DNA from: Desulfuromonadales bacterium
GTDB lineage: Bacteria > Desulfobacterota > Desulfuromonadia > Desulfuromonadales > UBA2294
Reading direction: 5' to 3'
Assembly (NCBI GenBank): GCA_030591795.1
Contig: JAUVAJ010000136.1
Coordinates: 1 to 5,554 of the forward strand
Length of the DNA: 5,554 bases
A program made the translations under genes and the position numbers. The notes under the pieces were generated by a model that saw nothing but the letters and a program-made list of their open reading frames with translations, made no database searches and was not told the origin of the DNA. Of the stretch, positions 4,665 to 5,554 are shown one piece after another (the first letter of the stretch is position 1; the number at the start of each line of letters is the position of its first letter).

Positions 4665-5554
4665 TCAGTTCAGTATCTGTTGGTACAACTCTGAGTAGTT
4701 CTTAGCCATCACGTGAGCAGAAAAACTGCGTTCGACTTTATTGCGGGCAGCTCTGCCGATTTGCTGACGAAGAGCGGTATCCTGTAATTTCATAATCGGT
4801 ACGCAAAACGCTTCAGGGTCTCGACCCGAAACCAGAAAGCCATCGACTCCATCCTCAATAATTTCGCCGATACCACCAACATCCGGTGCGACGACCGGCA
4901 GGCCATGTCCCATCGCCTCAAGGATGCTCATCGGAACACCTTCATGTTCAGAAGTGTTGAGATAGATGTTAATTCTACTGTAAAAATCCGACATGTCATC
5001 CCTATGTCCCGGTAATGAAAAGGTACTTTCGAGACGTTGCTGACGAATTTGTTGCTCAATATTGGATCGCTCTGGTCCATCCCCGATCAGCTCAAAACGT
5101 GCCGAGGGGTTTTTTTTAACAACCACATTGGCAATCTCAACCATGAGCGGATAGTCCTTGACAGGAAAGAGCCGCCCCGCAGACCCAACCCGTAATTCTG
5201 AGTCGACGGTCTCTTCAGTCGTTAAATTCGGCAGCTCAATCCCGTTATGGATGAAGGTAAGACGGTCCTCCCGAAAATCACCAGTGGAGAGAAAATGCTT
5301 CTGGATTGAATCGGAGACTCCAACCAACAGGTCAAATCGATGGCGCAGAATTGCCCGGTTCAGGCAAGCGACACTGAACAGACGACGAGACGACGTCTCC
5401 GGCAGACCATGCTGGGTCGCCAAAAGTTTCACCTTTCGCCTGCCGCGACTGGCCAGATACGCCAGGATATTTTCTTTAAAACGGTGAGAGTGAATGATGT
5501 CCGGTTGGCGATAGTTGATCCACTTCCTTGTAGCAAATAACAACTGCAAAAAGG
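4665..5554 (-). CDS. Group 1 (GT4) glycosyltransferase, 5' end outside the window
   Basis: The frame is open to the right edge of the window, so the N-terminus is missing. By comparison with normal GT4 enzymes, roughly 70-90 residues of the first Rossmann domain lie beyond it. About 296 residues are visible. The N-terminal half has DIIHSHRFKENILAYLA and the LLATQHG strand, then VGVSDSIQKHF and FIHNGIE. The C-terminal GT4 domain has the strand GSAGRLFPVKDY, then LIGDGPE, LPGHRDDM and the EX7E motif in EHEGVPMSILEAMGHGLPVVA (the two Glu codons at 4941-4943 and 4917-4919). The Glu pair binds the donor nucleotide sugar, and the enzyme retains configuration. It most resembles polysaccharide-assembly GT4 proteins, including those in exosortase-associated clusters, but the exact subfamily is uncertain. 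A TTG at 5549 gives an in-frame possible start but would leave the first domain incomplete. The stop lies 34 bases before the GT2 gene. Confidence 0.92.
   Translation of the reverse strand, partial: FLQLLFATRKWINYRQPDIIHSHRFKENILAYLASRGRRKVKLLATQHGLPETSSRRLFSVACLNRAILRHRFDLLVGVSDSIQKHFLSTGDFREDRLTFIHNGIELPNLTTEETVDSELRVGSAGRLFPVKDYPLMVEIANVVVKKNPSARFELIGDGPERSNIEQQIRQQRLESTFSLPGHRDDMSDFYSRINIYLNTSEHEGVPMSILEAMGHGLPVVAPDVGGIGEIIEDGVDGFLVSGRDPEAFCVPIMKLQDTALRQQIGRAARNKVERSFSAHVMAKNYSELYQQILN

Noticed and set aside
5158..5540. Plus-strand open frames opposite the GT4 gene
   Set aside because: They are antisense to a protein with intact GT4 motifs and have no domain of their own.

Overview
The window looks like chromosomal DNA of a Gram-negative, surface-polysaccharide-producing bacterium. 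A Desulfuromonadales/Geobacter-like deltaproteobacterium is my best guess. The guess rests on the tRNA-Val(CAC) sequence, a secreted fibronectin type III (FN3) protein of the kind common in that group, and a PrsR-type response regulator beside glycosyltransferases, as found around exosortase/PEP-CTERM exopolysaccharide loci. No ribosomal or other marker gene is present to prove the taxon.

Layout. Positions 1-319 are AT-rich and hold no gene I can defend. A tRNA-Val(CAC) gene lies on the minus strand at 361-435, with a near-consensus sigma-70 promoter (459-487) and a Rho-independent terminator (320-350). Positions 488-1025 are a long non-coding stretch. It carries a good sigma-54-type -24/-12 element (914-929), and about 100-180 bp upstream of that are small inverted and direct repeats that could be an enhancer. 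A plus-strand gene (1026-1892) encodes a secreted two-FN3-domain protein. Its second FN3 domain is interrupted by two hydrophobic segments and a Cys-Gly4 motif. A GU-rich hairpin (1923-1965) follows it. The rest is a minus-strand gene set, in transcription order: a group 1 (GT4) glycosyltransferase running off the right edge, a membrane group 2 (GT2) glycosyltransferase, and a 472-aa NtrC-family response regulator most like PrsR.

How they may work together (inference). The two glycosyltransferases would assemble an exported polysaccharide. The regulator would normally activate sigma-54 promoters of surface-polysaccharide or sorted-protein genes, and the convergent FN3 gene has such a promoter and an unusual membrane-anchor-like module. 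This makes the FN3 protein a candidate member of the same surface system. Two points need explaining. The regulator's GAFTGA loop reads GAFDWA, which is unexpected for a sigma-54 activator. The FN3 protein's anchor-like module sits inside a beta-sandwich domain and not at the C-terminus.
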